From: Lachnospiraceae bacterium
Lineage (GTDB): Bacteria; Bacillota; Clostridia; Lachnospirales; Lachnospiraceae
Assembly (NCBI GenBank): GCA_024399135.1
Contig: JAKSHY010000006.1
Coordinates: 82,073 to 146,072, forward strand
Direction of reading: 5' to 3'
Length of the DNA: 64,000 nt
The first letter of the stretch is position 1. Each line of letters starts with the position of its first letter. The notes below the pieces were generated by a model. It ran no database searches, had not been told where the DNA came from, and was given only the letters and a program-made list of their open reading frames with translations. Shown one piece after another: positions 9,999-19,050 of the stretch. The position numbers and the translations under genes were made by a program.

Positions 9999-11318
9999 AT
10001 GGGAAATATAGGTAAAACTATCAATTTCATAAAACGTAATGGTCTCATTAAGGGATACTATGCTGTCAAGGAAAGGCTTGAAGAAAATAAAAAGGATCCC
10101 TATATATTTGTACCAGTCAGCGATACGAAAAGAGAAGAGGAAATCTTAAAGTCAAAGGATATGGATGTTTCATTCAGTATTCTTGTTCCTTCGTATGAAA
10201 CGAAAAGAGAGTATCTTATTGATTTGATTAATTCAGTTGTTGGTCAGACTTATCCGGACTGGGAGCTTATCATAGCTGATGCATCAAAGACAGACTGCGT
10301 CCAAAAGGTTGTTGGTGAGTTTAGCGATTCCAGAATAAAGTATGTTCGCCTTCAGAATAATGATGGAATTTCAGGCAATTCCAATGAAGGCTTAAAGCAC
10401 TGTACGAAGGAGTATATAGCGCTTTTGGATCATGATGATATTTTAACGTGTGACGCACTTTTTGAATTCGCACAGTATATCATGAATAAGAAGGCAGAAG
10501 GATTGGAGGTTAAGGTCATATATTCTGATGAGGATAAGACTAATTCTGACAATTCACAGTATTTTGAGCCTAATATCAAGCCTTCATTTAATCTTGATTT
10601 ATTAATGTCTAATAACTATATATGTCATTTCCTTTGTATGGAGAGTGAACTTTTAAAATCGCTTGGATTCAGGAAGGAATATGATGGTGCTCAGGATCAT
10701 GACCTTCTATTACGGGCTGTTTCTTCACTAAAGAAGACATATGGCCAGGAATATGAGAAGGTTATTGGCAATATATCCAAGGTTCTTTATCACTGGAGAT
10801 GTCATGAAATGTCGACAGCAGCTAATCCTAAAAGTAAAGAGTATGCGTATCTTGCAGGAAAAAGAGCTGTTGAGGACTATCTTCTTAGAGAGAATATCAA
10901 GGGGACGGTTCATGAGCTACCTCATGTAGGTTTTTTCTACGTTGAGTACGAGACTGATATCTTTGCCCAGAGAAAAGAAGTAGGGGCTATAGGTTTAAGA
11001 ATAATAGATAATCATAATACGGTTGTAGATGGTATTTATGATGAAGATAAAGAGATTATGTTTAAGGGGCTTAATAAACACTTTTCAGGTGGATATCTTC
11101 ACAGGGCAGCATGCCAGATGGAAATTCCATATGTTAATGTCAAGAGTATGATACCATCTGATGAAGCAGTGAAGGTGCTTAGTAAACTTCTTAATGAGGA
11201 GCCTGATCTTTCAAAGGATATTAAGGCTTTAAGTATTAAATTTAGTGAAATAATGCGAATGAATGGTTTCAAGTTCGTATATGATCCGAAGGTTATAGTG
11301 AGAAGCAAAGATGTCTAA
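9999..11318 (+). CDS. GT2 family glycosyltransferase
   Basis: A 439-residue protein. A longer frame could begin at 9954, but it would use ATT and would translate the terminator hairpin, so the ATG at 9999 is preferred; no clear ribosome site precedes it. A basic amphipathic N-terminus (KTINFIKRNGLIKGYY) is followed by one GT2 domain: SFSILVPSYE near residue 60, then IADASKT and LDHDDIL. The C-terminal part is of unknown fold. It overlaps the next gene by eight bases, which implies coupled translation of two transferases. Confidence 0.85.
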   Translation: MGNIGKTINFIKRNGLIKGYYAVKERLEENKKDPYIFVPVSDTKREEEILKSKDMDVSFSILVPSYETKREYLIDLINSVVGQTYPDWELIIADASKTDCVQKVVGEFSDSRIKYVRLQNNDGISGNSNEGLKHCTKEYIALLDHDDILTCDALFEFAQYIMNKKAEGLEVKVIYSDEDKTNSDNSQYFEPNIKPSFNLDLLMSNNYICHFLCMESELLKSLGFRKEYDGAQDHDLLLRAVSSLKKTYGQEYEKVIGNISKVLYHWRCHEMSTAANPKSKEYAYLAGKRAVEDYLLRENIKGTVHELPHVGFFYVEYETDIFAQRKEVGAIGLRIIDNHNTVVDGIYDEDKEIMFKGLNKHFSGGYLHRAACQMEIPYVNVKSMIPSDEAVKVLSKLLNEEPDLSKDIKALSIKFSEIMRMNGFKFVYDPKVIVRSKDV

Positions 11319-12273
11319 AACCACAGTTGTTATTCCGAATTACAATGGAATTAAATATATTGAAGCCTGTCTTGAATCGCTTAGAACAAGTACGGTTCCT
11401 GTTGATATTATTGTGGTAGATAATGGATCAGAGGATGGATCAAGAGAACTTGTTTTGGAAAAATTCAAGGAAGTAAAGGTTATAGCCCTTCGTGAAAACA
11501 CGGGGTTTTGCCATGCTGTAAACGTAGGAATTGAGGCGGCTTCAACACCATATGTCTTTTTACTTAACAATGATACGACTATCAAAGAAGATGCTATAGA
11601 AGTACTTGAAAAGGATATGGAAAAATTCGAAAAGGCGTTTTCTGTTCAGTCTAAAATGGTGAAAATGCAGAATCCGGATGAAATAGACAGCGCAGGAGAC
11701 CTCTATTGTGCGCTCGGATGGGCTTTCGCTATAGGAAAAGACAAAAAGGCATCAAAATACCAGGGACTTCACAGAGTATTTTCTTCGTGTGGCGGGGCTT
11801 CCATATACAGAAAGTCAGTCTTAGATGAGATAGGACTGTTTGATGAAAATCATTTCGCGTATCTTGAGGATGTAGATTTAGGCTACAGAGCCAATATCTT
11901 CGGTTATGAGAATTATGCAGATATGAATTCTTTAATATACCATGCCGGAAGCGGATTTTCTGGCTCGAGGTATAATGAATTCAAGGTGATACATTCAGCA
12001 AGAAACAGCATATATCTTATATATAAGAATATGCCATTACTTCAAAAAATAGTTAATCTTCCGTTTCTTCTTTTAGGATATTTTGTTAAATGGATGTTTT
12101 TCGTTCGAAAGGGTCTTGGAAAAACATATTTTAGAGGAATAAAAGATGGTTTTTCGATGTGCCATAAAGAAGAATGTAAAGCACATAAAATCAAGTTTAG
12201 GTTTAAAAGATTGGGAAGATATATTATTATAGAATTTAAACTGATTGGAAATATGATACGACGTTTTGTTTAG
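11311..12273 (+). CDS. GT2 family glycosyltransferase (WbbL/rhamnosyltransferase-like)
   Basis: A 320-residue GT2 enzyme. The N-terminus reads TTVVIPNYNG, followed by VVDNGSEDGS and the metal-binding LLNNDTTI; a LEDVDLGYR phrase lies near residue 190, typical of the WbbL-type rhamnosyltransferase group. The last 100 residues contain a hydrophobic, possibly membrane-associated stretch and a basic tail. The ATG lies inside the end of the previous gene. The donor sugar is not determined from sequence. Confidence 0.88.
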   Translation: MSKTTVVIPNYNGIKYIEACLESLRTSTVPVDIIVVDNGSEDGSRELVLEKFKEVKVIALRENTGFCHAVNVGIEAASTPYVFLLNNDTTIKEDAIEVLEKDMEKFEKAFSVQSKMVKMQNPDEIDSAGDLYCALGWAFAIGKDKKASKYQGLHRVFSSCGGASIYRKSVLDEIGLFDENHFAYLEDVDLGYRANIFGYENYADMNSLIYHAGSGFSGSRYNEFKVIHSARNSIYLIYKNMPLLQKIVNLPFLLLGYFVKWMFFVRKGLGKTYFRGIKDGFSMCHKEECKAHKIKFRFKRLGRYIIIEFKLIGNMIRRFV

Positions 12274-12313
12274 ATATAAGGAAGTATGTTAATACTTACA
12301 GTTAGGAATATAT

Positions 12314-13723
12314 ATGATTAAGGATAATCAGAAGCTATTCAACCGACTTCATTTAGTGGTCGATGCGGTAGTTGTTGCAATATCATATCTTTTAGCATGG
12401 TATCTTAAGTTCGCAACGGGATTCTCACAGGAAAATCCTACAGTTGGAACCCTGGACAAAGATACATATTTTGGCGTTTTGTGGTTTTTGGTACCATTGT
12501 ATGTTGTGCTTTATTATATGTTCAACATGTATGCGCCTAAGCGTGCAACGATGCGAAGGTATGAGCTTTTCGGAATTTTTAAGGCTAATACAGTCGGCAT
12601 AGTTATCTTCATGATGATACTCTTTTTGGTAGAGCAGTATGATCTTTCAAGAAGTATGCTGGCAATTTTCTATTTCCTGAATTTAGTGCTTACCACTTTG
12701 GTAAGATCATTAATAAGGTCAATACTTCAAACCTTTAGAAGAAAAGGTTATAACCAAAAATATGTGCTTCTGGTTGGATATTCAACAGCAGCTGAAGAAT
12801 ATATTACGAGAATTAATCAGAATCCTCAGTGGGGATATGTTATTCGAGGTATTTTGGATGATACTGTTCCAAGAGGTACTATGTATAAGGGTGTTAAGGT
12901 AGTAGGAGGAATTGATAATTTAAAATATATTCTTCCTGAGAACAAGCTTGATGAGGTTGCTATTACAATAGCGCTTAAGGATTATGAAAAGCTTGGTGAA
13001 ATCGTAGATGTATGTGAAAAATTCGGTGTGCACACGAAATTCATACCTGACTATAATTCACTTGTTCCATCAAATCCGTATACAGAGGATGTACTTGGAC
13101 TTCCGGTTATTAATATAAGATATGTTCCTCTTAATAATGCAATTAATCAGTTCGTAAAACGTGCTATGGATATTCTTGGTGCGTTAATAGGAATAATTCT
13201 ATCAAGTCCAGTAATGCTGATTTGTGCAATTGCGGTTAAGCTCACAAGTGAAGGCCCTATTATTTTTAAACAGGAAAGAATTGGACTTCATAATAAGCCG
13301 TTTAAAATGTATAAGTTCAGATCGATGGTTGTTCAGAAGGTTACAGACGAGGAACGTGGCTGGACTACCAAGGATGACGCCAGAGTTACCAAGGTTGGAA
13401 AATTCATGAGAAAGACTTCTATTGATGAGCTTCCTCAGCTTTTTAATATATTGATTGGTGAGATGTCTTTAGTTGGTCCAAGACCTGAAAGACCTCAGTT
13501 CGTTGATAAGTTTAAGGAAGAAATTCCAAGATATATGATTAAGCATCAGGTTCGCCCGGGACTTACAGGATGGGCACAGGTTAATGGCCTTCGTGGAGAT
13601 ACTTCTATAAGAAAAAGAATTGAGTTTGATCTTTTCTATATTGAGAACTGGACTTTCTCATTAGATATTAAGATTATGTTCATGACTGTGTTTAAGGGAT
13701 TCCATAATAAGAATGCTTATTAG
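12314..13723 (+). CDS. Undecaprenyl-phosphate sugar phosphotransferase (polyprenyl glycosylphosphotransferase)
   Basis: A 469-residue membrane enzyme that starts polysaccharide synthesis by moving a hexose 1-phosphate from UDP-sugar to undecaprenyl phosphate. The N-terminal 130 residues contain four hydrophobic helices, residues about 150-260 form a Rossmann-like CoA-binding domain, and a further helix near 280 leads into the catalytic domain (FKQERIGLHNKPFKMYKFRSM, KTSIDELPQLFNIL, GPRPERP, RPGLTGWAQVNG). All conserved bacterial sugar transferase motifs are present. A strong terminator follows, so this gene ends the main transcription unit. WcaJ, CpsE and WbaP types cannot be told apart here. 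Confidence 0.93.
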   Translation: MIKDNQKLFNRLHLVVDAVVVAISYLLAWYLKFATGFSQENPTVGTLDKDTYFGVLWFLVPLYVVLYYMFNMYAPKRATMRRYELFGIFKANTVGIVIFMMILFLVEQYDLSRSMLAIFYFLNLVLTTLVRSLIRSILQTFRRKGYNQKYVLLVGYSTAAEEYITRINQNPQWGYVIRGILDDTVPRGTMYKGVKVVGGIDNLKYILPENKLDEVAITIALKDYEKLGEIVDVCEKFGVHTKFIPDYNSLVPSNPYTEDVLGLPVINIRYVPLNNAINQFVKRAMDILGALIGIILSSPVMLICAIAVKLTSEGPIIFKQERIGLHNKPFKMYKFRSMVVQKVTDEERGWTTKDDARVTKVGKFMRKTSIDELPQLFNILIGEMSLVGPRPERPQFVDKFKEEIPRYMIKHQVRPGLTGWAQVNGLRGDTSIRKRIEFDLFYIENWTFSLDIKIMFMTVFKGFHNKNAY

Positions 13724-13775
13724 CTTTTGATGATATTCCTCTGAACTTGACGAAAAGAATAAACTGTGAGAGAAT

Positions 13776-13828
13776 ACTACATAATGTGGATAGCTATGTA
13801 CAATTATCCACATTATGTAGTTTTTTAT
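13776..13828 (+). terminator. Strong terminator ending the polysaccharide operon
   Basis: A perfect 17-bp inverted repeat (13776-13792 with 13805-13821, 12-nt loop) is followed by a run of T. The A-rich 5' side and symmetry would also allow some termination on the other strand, but no converging gene is present. Confidence 0.9.
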
Positions 13829-13857
13829 TGCATTGAATTGATTAATAAGTCTATTAT
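13828..13857 (+). promoter_or_regulatory. Candidate sigma-A promoter for the LCP gene
   Basis: TTGCAT (13828-13833) and TATTAT (13852-13857) are separated by 18 bases, directly after the terminator and about 45 bases before the LCP start. The match is moderate. Confidence 0.45.
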
Positions 13858-13902
13858 CTGTGAATAATATGAATCACAGGATTATATGGTGAGGAGATTG
13901 AA

Positions 13903-15363
13903 ATGGCAGTAGATGAAAGACGACCTGTAAATAGAGGAATGGATCAGGGTGCTCCAAGACGTCCACAGGGAGAACGCCCAATGGGAGATCCAAGAAGAGC
14001 TCAGGGAGAACGTCCAATGGGAGAACCAAGACGTCCGCAGGGGGAGCGTCCAATGGGAGATCCACGAAGAGCTCAGGGAGAACGTCCAATGGGAGAATCA
14101 AGACGCCCACAGACAGAACGTCCAATGGGGGATCCAAGACGTACTCAGGGTTCAAGACCAGACCCAAGAAGAGCCCAGGGACAGGACAGACCTAGAAATT
14201 CTAAAAACAGCAAGGCTAACAGAAAATCTGAAGGAAAGAAAAAGTCAGGAGCTGGAAAGATTGTTTTATTGATAATCGAATTATTAGTATTAGTAGGAAT
14301 GGGAGTATTTTTGTACTTCGTTCTTGTTGGTACTAAGGCTGGTAAAGCGAAGATTTCATTAGATGACTTAGTATTTAATGAAGGTGTTCAGCCACTTGAG
14401 ATGGAGACGACCTCCTCTGGTGGTAATGGTGAAGGCGGTGAAGGAACCGCAGAGAAAGCCCAGACATCAACTCATATGACTGGATATAGAAACATCGCAT
14501 TATTCGGAGTTGACTCAAGAGAAAAGGCACTTACTAAAAATACCAGATCAGATACAATTATTATTGCATCTATCAAGGAAGATACTGGTGAGGTTAAGCT
14601 CTGTTCAGTATATAGAGATACATATCTTAACCTTAGTAATGATTCATATAATAAATGTAATGCTGCATATGCCAAGGGTGGTCCTATTCAGGCAATCAAC
14701 ATGCTTAACATGAACCTTGATATGAATATCACAGACTTTATTACTGTTGGATTTGATGGATTAATTGATGTTATTGATGCACTTGGTGGTGTAGAAGTAA
14801 ATGTCCTTGATAGTGAAATCATTCACTTGAACAATTATCAGATTAGTATGGTAGGTAAGACTACAGATGGTGAAACATTTACTGCAGATGCCGGTAAGGA
14901 TTATATTCCTGTTAAGAATGCAGGAAGACAGGTACTTAATGGATTACAGGCAACAGCTTACTGTAGAATCAGATATGTAGGTAATGACTTCCAGCGTGCT
15001 GAAAGACAAAGAAGTGTAATTGCTGCAATTCTTGAAAAGGCTAAGGCTAATCCGGGTAAACTTCCATCTGTTGCAGAATCATTATTCGATGAGGTATATA
15101 CATCATTAGATTTGTCAGAGATTATCAGCCTGTTAAAGGATGTTACCAAGTATAGTATCGTAGACCAGGCCGGATTCCCACAGACAGAGAAGCTGGCAGT
15201 TGGTAACATTGGAGCTAAGGGATCGTGTGTTGTTCCTCTTGATCTTTATGATAATGTTGCATGGCTTCACAAGTTCCTCTTCGGAAAAGAAGGATATGAA
15301 CCATCGGCAGCAGTTAAGTCATATTCTGAGAAGGTTAAGGAAGATACGAAATCTCATATTTAA
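13903..15363 (+). CDS. LytR-CpsA-Psr family glycopolymer ligase with repetitive N-terminal tail
   Basis: A 486-residue membrane protein. Enzymes of this family attach undecaprenyl-linked glycans to peptidoglycan. The first 100 residues are cytoplasmic and consist largely of a 12-residue repeat rich in Arg, Pro and Gly. A transmembrane helix (about 124-146) is followed by the extracellular LCP domain with IALFGVDSREK, RSDTIIIASI and the arginine-bearing SVYRDTYL; a later RIRYVGNDFQRAERQRSVI matches the conserved substrate-binding region. Its place after the polysaccharide operon fits anchoring of that polymer. GAGGAG precedes the ATG. Confidence 0.9.
   Translation: MAVDERRPVNRGMDQGAPRRPQGERPMGDPRRAQGERPMGEPRRPQGERPMGDPRRAQGERPMGESRRPQTERPMGDPRRTQGSRPDPRRAQGQDRPRNSKNSKANRKSEGKKKSGAGKIVLLIIELLVLVGMGVFLYFVLVGTKAGKAKISLDDLVFNEGVQPLEMETTSSGGNGEGGEGTAEKAQTSTHMTGYRNIALFGVDSREKALTKNTRSDTIIIASIKEDTGEVKLCSVYRDTYLNLSNDSYNKCNAAYAKGGPIQAINMLNMNLDMNITDFITVGFDGLIDVIDALGGVEVNVLDSEIIHLNNYQISMVGKTTDGETFTADAGKDYIPVKNAGRQVLNGLQATAYCRIRYVGNDFQRAERQRSVIAAILEKAKANPGKLPSVAESLFDEVYTSLDLSEIISLLKDVTKYSIVDQAGFPQTEKLAVGNIGAKGSCVVPLDLYDNVAWLHKFLFGKEGYEPSAAVKSYSEKVKEDTKSHI
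13969..14148 (+). repeat. Five tandem 36-bp in-frame repeats in the LCP gene
   Basis: Five consecutive 36-bp units encode variants of G-E-R-P-M-G-D-P-R-R-A-Q and a sixth, shorter one follows. Units differ at a few bases and alternate D/E and AQ/PQ endings, which suggests pairwise duplication. In-frame repeats of this kind can change copy number between strains. Confidence 0.9.
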
Positions 15364-15407
15364 CTTCATTTTTATATCAAAATTGGATATATGAAAATGC
15401 TAATACG

Positions 15408-15442
15408 AAAAGCCGGAGTAAATTTGCTCCGGCTTTTATTTT
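15408..15442 (+). terminator. Terminator after the LCP gene
   Basis: AAAAGCCGGAG pairs with CTCCGGCTTTT across an 8-nt loop, followed by ATTTTT. It lies 45 bases after the LCP stop. Confidence 0.88.
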
Positions 15443-15513
15443 TGTAGGAAGTGTGCTTATCATCTTTTTGCCACTAGTTATTTATAAATGGTTATAAAGT
15501 CTAATATAATGAA

Positions 15514-15690
15514 ATCTTATAACCTGCCAAAATTTTATAATTGGTAATAAGGTTTAATGCTTCTGGCATCTTATAACCTGTCAAGGTTTTATAATTGGTA
15601 ATAAGGTTTAATGCTTCTGACATCTTATAACCTGTCAAAGTGTCAAAATTGGTAATAAGATTCAGTGCTTCTGCAATCTTATTACCGTCA
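15514..15690. repeat. Three to four tandem 54-nt repeats with hairpin potential
   Basis: Units start at 15514, 15568 and 15622, with a partial fourth at 15676. Each begins with ATCTTATAACC and ends its core with GGTAATAAG, so adjoining parts can pair as ATCTTAT.ACC with GGT.ATAAGAT. Degenerate TTATTACC/GGTAATAA copies continue to about 15855. There is no open reading frame and no CRISPR-type spacer pattern. The 15364-16454 gap otherwise holds only the next two entries and the LCP terminator. Confidence 0.8.
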
Positions 15691-15880
15691 TATAAAACTA
15701 TTTGGTTATAAAGTTCTACAACTATGAGGTTTTATTACCAAGTTTTGACTAAAATTATGGTAATAAAAAGGCAATAATCCGTATACGATTACCATTATTT
15801 GATTTTAGGGTAGGTAATAAAATATTCAGAAATTAGGATCTTATTACCAAAAGACATCAAAATTGATAGTAGTAGGAAGA

Positions 15881-16118
15881 ATTGTTGCAAAAATTAAAGC
15901 TCAAAAAGGAAAAAACAACAATATATTAAGATATAAGGAATTTTGATGAGGACATTACTATAAATAAAGTAAGGAAAACATCAAATCAGGAAGCAATCAG
16001 AAAAATTGTTGTAAAGATTAATATCTGGAGGAAGAAAAACAGCAAAACAGGAAGTGATTAGAATATTTGTTGTAAAGATAAGAATCCAGTAAAATCCTCG
16101 GGAAAGAAAAGCAACAAA
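15881..16118. repeat. Degenerate repeats with TTGTTG/CAACAA arms
   Basis: Three related AG-rich segments each contain (A/T)TTGTTG followed at 30-45 bases by CAACAA or CAGCAA. The arms at 15881-15887 and 15916-15922, and at 16066-16072 and 16112-16118, are exact inverted repeats; the middle copy is imperfect. No gene is visible and the function is unknown. Confidence 0.45.
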
Positions 16119-16185
16119 TGGGATAAGAGTAAGCAAAATTGATGTAATTGGAAAATGGTGCTGTAAAAAGTGCTGGGAAGCACAT

Positions 16186-16323
16186 AATAATTCATTCTGG
16201 CTTGTCTAATAATAATCATGTAGCGGGTTGCCCCAGTCAAGGGCATGCCGCGATGCGGTGCGAAGCACCCTTGACAGGGCAACCGCACATGATTTAATGG
16301 TCAACAAGCAGCAATGAATAATT
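16186..16323. repeat. GC-rich long palindromic element
   Basis: Bases 16214-16294 form an almost complete hairpin: AATCATGT pairs with ACATGATT, GCGG.TTGCCC with GGGCAACCGC, and GTCAAGGG with CCCTTGAC, with a small CCGC-GAT-GCGG inner hairpin. Flanking imperfect arms (ATTCATT..GCTTGT and ACAAGC..AATGAAT) extend it to about 138 bases. It is far more GC-rich than its surroundings, which suggests a mobile palindromic element or a structured RNA. A small TGTCGC-AAT-GCGACA hairpin follows at 16325-16339. Confidence 0.75.
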
Positions 16324-16454
16324 GTGTCGCAATGCGACATTTGGTGACGAATAAATATATGTATTAAAAATAGATTCTAAAAGTGATAAAATATACTTTG
16401 GCTGAAATACGGATTAGATTTGATTGATATGATAATTAAATTTTGGAACAAAAT

Positions 16455-17384
16455 ATGGTAGATGTAATAATTCCGGTATATAAACCAACTGAACATATTC
16501 TTTCGCTGTTTCTTAAACTGAGTAAGCAGACGGTTCTTCCCAATAAGGTGATAGTAATTAACACCGAAAAAAAGTATTGGGATAAGTTCTTTGAAGGCTT
16601 TGATATTCTGAAAAAATATCCTTTTATTGAGCTTCATCATATTTCGAAGGAAGAATTCGACCATGCGAAAACAAGGAACTATGGCATAAGCCTTTCAAAG
16701 GCGGATTATTTTCTCCTTATGACGGATGATGCAGTTCCAAAGGATGAATATCTCATAGAAAGAATGTTAAAGTCCTTTGATAATAATAAAATTGGAATGT
16801 GCTACGCAAGACAGATTCCACACAAGGGATGTCATGCAATTGAAAAATACACCAGAACCTTTAATTATCCTCTGGAGCCCAAAATTAAGGGTATTGCTGA
16901 TTTAGAGGATATGGGAATTAAAACCTTCTTCGCATCAGATGTCTGCTGTATGTATAGAAGATCAGTTTTTGATAAGATAGGTCCGTTTGATGAACCTGCC
17001 ATATTCAATGAAGATATGATATTCGCAAGGAAAATGATTAATGATGGATTCCTTATAAGTTATGAACCAAAAGCTGAGGTTAGGCATTCACACAATTATT
17101 CCGGAATGCAGTATCTAAAAAGAAATTTTGACCTTGGAGTATCTCAGGCTGATAATCCGGACATTTTCGGTGATGTTAAGTCTGAAGGAGAAGGAGTAAG
17201 CCTGGTTAAGAAAACGGCAGTATATCTTTGTAAGAAGGCTATGCCGTGGATGGTTATTAAACTGGTATATCAATCCGGGTGCAAATATATAGGCTATCGA
17301 CTGGGCAAAAAATATAAGAATATTCCGAAGTCTTTGGCGCTTAAGCTTACATCAAACAAAAAGTACATTGAAAACAATACATAA
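16455..17384 (+). CDS. GT2 family glycosyltransferase (rhamnosyltransferase-like)
   Basis: A 309-residue protein. VDVIIPVYKPTEHI at the N-terminus, LLMTDDAVP as the acidic metal motif and FASDVCCMYRR/FNEDMIFARKM in the second half match GT2 rhamnosyltransferases. The ATG at 16455 is preferred to a TTG four codons earlier; neither has a good ribosome site. It stands alone after the long non-coding stretch but probably serves the same polysaccharide. Confidence 0.85.
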   Translation: MVDVIIPVYKPTEHILSLFLKLSKQTVLPNKVIVINTEKKYWDKFFEGFDILKKYPFIELHHISKEEFDHAKTRNYGISLSKADYFLLMTDDAVPKDEYLIERMLKSFDNNKIGMCYARQIPHKGCHAIEKYTRTFNYPLEPKIKGIADLEDMGIKTFFASDVCCMYRRSVFDKIGPFDEPAIFNEDMIFARKMINDGFLISYEPKAEVRHSHNYSGMQYLKRNFDLGVSQADNPDIFGDVKSEGEGVSLVKKTAVYLCKKAMPWMVIKLVYQSGCKYIGYRLGKKYKNIPKSLALKLTSNKKYIENNT

Positions 17385-17497
17385 TTTCTTCAATGAATGA
17401 ACACAATTAGGACAGAGTTTGTTCACAGGAAAAACACAAACTGAAATTAAATTATATTTCATCAGATAAAGTTGCTTGTTAAGAGGAGGACATTAAG

Positions 17498-18862
17498 ATG
17501 GATATGAATAATAACTACAACAGTTATTATCAGCAACCTGTTCCAACTAAGGCTCCTAAGAAGAAAAACGGAACCGCTAAGAAGCTACTGGTGGGGGCGC
17601 TGGTAGGTCTTGTGTTTGGAATATTTGCTGGACTTGGATTTTGGGCAGTTAATTACACAACTAATCTTGTGATTGGTAATGGACAGCCTAAAGGAAGAAT
17701 AGAAGACAGGCTTGCTAAGAATGAAGCAGGAGAAGACGTTAAGCCTGAAAATGAAGCTGTGGCAGGTATAGATGCTAAAGAGGATACGGCTATTGCTCCG
17801 CCTCAGATCGAAGAGTCTACAACTGTTCCTAAAAAAGAGTATTACGTTAATGATGTAACGAGTGTAGTTGAGAAGACAATGCCTTCTGTTGTTGCAGTAA
17901 GTAATAAGTATGTTGAAAAAATGAATTACTTCGGAAAAACATATTCTCAGGAAGGTAAGTCTGCAGGATCTGGAATTATAGTTGGCCAGAATGATGATGA
18001 GCTTTTATTAGTTACTAATTATCACGTGGTTGATAAGGCAGAAGAACTGTCAGTAACCTTCGCTGATGATGAAAATGTTAAGGCTCAGATTAAAGGAACG
18101 GATTCTGACAGAGATTTGGCAGTTATTGCAGTTCAGCTTTCTGATATTAAGCCTTCGACAATGGATTCCATTGTTATTGCGAAGCTTGGTGATTCCCATG
18201 CATTGACAGTTGGAGAACCTGTTGTTGCGATAGGTAATGCATTGGGCTATGGACAGTCGGTAACGGTTGGTGTTGTCAGTGCTCTTGACAGACCAATAGC
18301 CGCTGCGTCAGCAAATTCTGACCGCGAAATTAATAAAGACGCTACTTTCATTCAGACAGATGCGGCTATTAATCCAGGTAATTCAGGTGGTGCTCTTATT
18401 AATATGAGAGGTGAGGTTATTGGTATTAATTCTAATAAGATAGGTGGCTCAATAGTTGAGGGTGTTGGATATGCCATTCCAATTTCTGATGCCAAACCTA
18501 TTATAGAAGAGCTGATGACGAAGAAAACCAAGATTAAGGTTGATGAAAATTCAAGAGGAATGCTTGGTATCACAGGAGTTAATGTTGAAAGACAGTATTC
18601 GGAAGTGTATGGAATGCCTGTAGGTGTATATATTTCTTCTGTCACAGATGGTACAGGTGCTGATAAGGCAGGACTTGTTCGTGGAGATATAATCGTTAAG
18701 ATTGAAGGTGAAGAGGTATCTTCTATGGATGAACTTAAAAAGGCCTTAGAATACTGTAGTGCTGGAGATACTGTGGAAATTACCATTATGCAGGGTTCTC
18801 CAACAGGATATAAAGCTAAGAATGTAATGGTTACCTTAAGCCCTGTTGAAAATAACAGATAA
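17498..18862 (+). CDS. htrA: HtrA/DegP-like membrane-anchored serine protease
   Basis: A 454-residue S1C protease for extracytoplasmic protein quality control. A short cytoplasmic tail precedes a transmembrane helix (30-50) and an acidic linker. The catalytic triad is visible as His176 (TNYHVV), Asp206 (DSDRDLAVI) and Ser296 (NPGNSGGAL). One PDZ domain occupies about 350-445. This is the usual Gram-positive HtrA layout. A strong AGAGGAGG precedes the ATG. The upstream gap contains an inverted TGAACA/TGTTCA pair (17400-17424) that could be an operator. Confidence 0.93.
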   Translation: MDMNNNYNSYYQQPVPTKAPKKKNGTAKKLLVGALVGLVFGIFAGLGFWAVNYTTNLVIGNGQPKGRIEDRLAKNEAGEDVKPENEAVAGIDAKEDTAIAPPQIEESTTVPKKEYYVNDVTSVVEKTMPSVVAVSNKYVEKMNYFGKTYSQEGKSAGSGIIVGQNDDELLLVTNYHVVDKAEELSVTFADDENVKAQIKGTDSDRDLAVIAVQLSDIKPSTMDSIVIAKLGDSHALTVGEPVVAIGNALGYGQSVTVGVVSALDRPIAAASANSDREINKDATFIQTDAAINPGNSGGALINMRGEVIGINSNKIGGSIVEGVGYAIPISDAKPIIEELMTKKTKIKVDENSRGMLGITGVNVERQYSEVYGMPVGVYISSVTDGTGADKAGLVRGDIIVKIEGEEVSSMDELKKALEYCSAGDTVEITIMQGSPTGYKAKNVMVTLSPVENNR

Positions 18863-18890
18863 CAAATTTTGAGTAATGAAATGACAAATA

Positions 18891-18923
18891 GAACCTCTAA
18901 TGTTTGATAAACATTAGGGGTTC
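18891..18923 (+). terminator. Hairpin after htrA
   Basis: GAACCTCTAATGTTT pairs with AAACATTAGGGGTTC (15 bp, one G-U pair, 3-nt loop). The following T run is weak (TGTTATT), so efficiency is uncertain. It separates htrA from the flagellar cluster. Confidence 0.75.
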
Positions 18924-18966
18924 TGTTATTGTATATAGAAAAGCTTTAAAAAATTAAAAATAGGGG

Positions 18967-18993
18967 TTAAGAAACTCTAAATCTAACCGATAA
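18967..18993 (+). promoter_or_regulatory. Sigma-28 (FliA/SigD) promoter for flgM
   Basis: TTAA (18967-18970), exactly 15 bases, then ACCGATAA (18986-18993). The known consensus is TAAA-N15-GCCGATAT/A, so only one base of each element differs. The start would be near 19000. A GAACC-GGTTC hairpin (19021-19035) sits just before the flgM ribosome site. Confidence 0.75.
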
Positions 18994-19050
18994 ATAGTAT
19001 GTAGAAATAGAAATGACCATGAACCAGTATGGTTCGGGAAGGAGTAAGAT

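Noticed and set aside
13874..14167. 97-codon minus-strand reading frame across the LCP repeat region
   Set aside because: It is the complement of the 36-bp repeats, with a repetitive Leu/Pro/Asp translation and no ribosome site.
15514..15690. CRISPR-like array
   Set aside because: The 54-nt units are contiguous near-copies without unique spacers, and no cas genes are present.
18352..18786. 144-codon minus-strand frame inside htrA
   Set aside because: It lies wholly within the conserved protease and PDZ coding region and has no family features.
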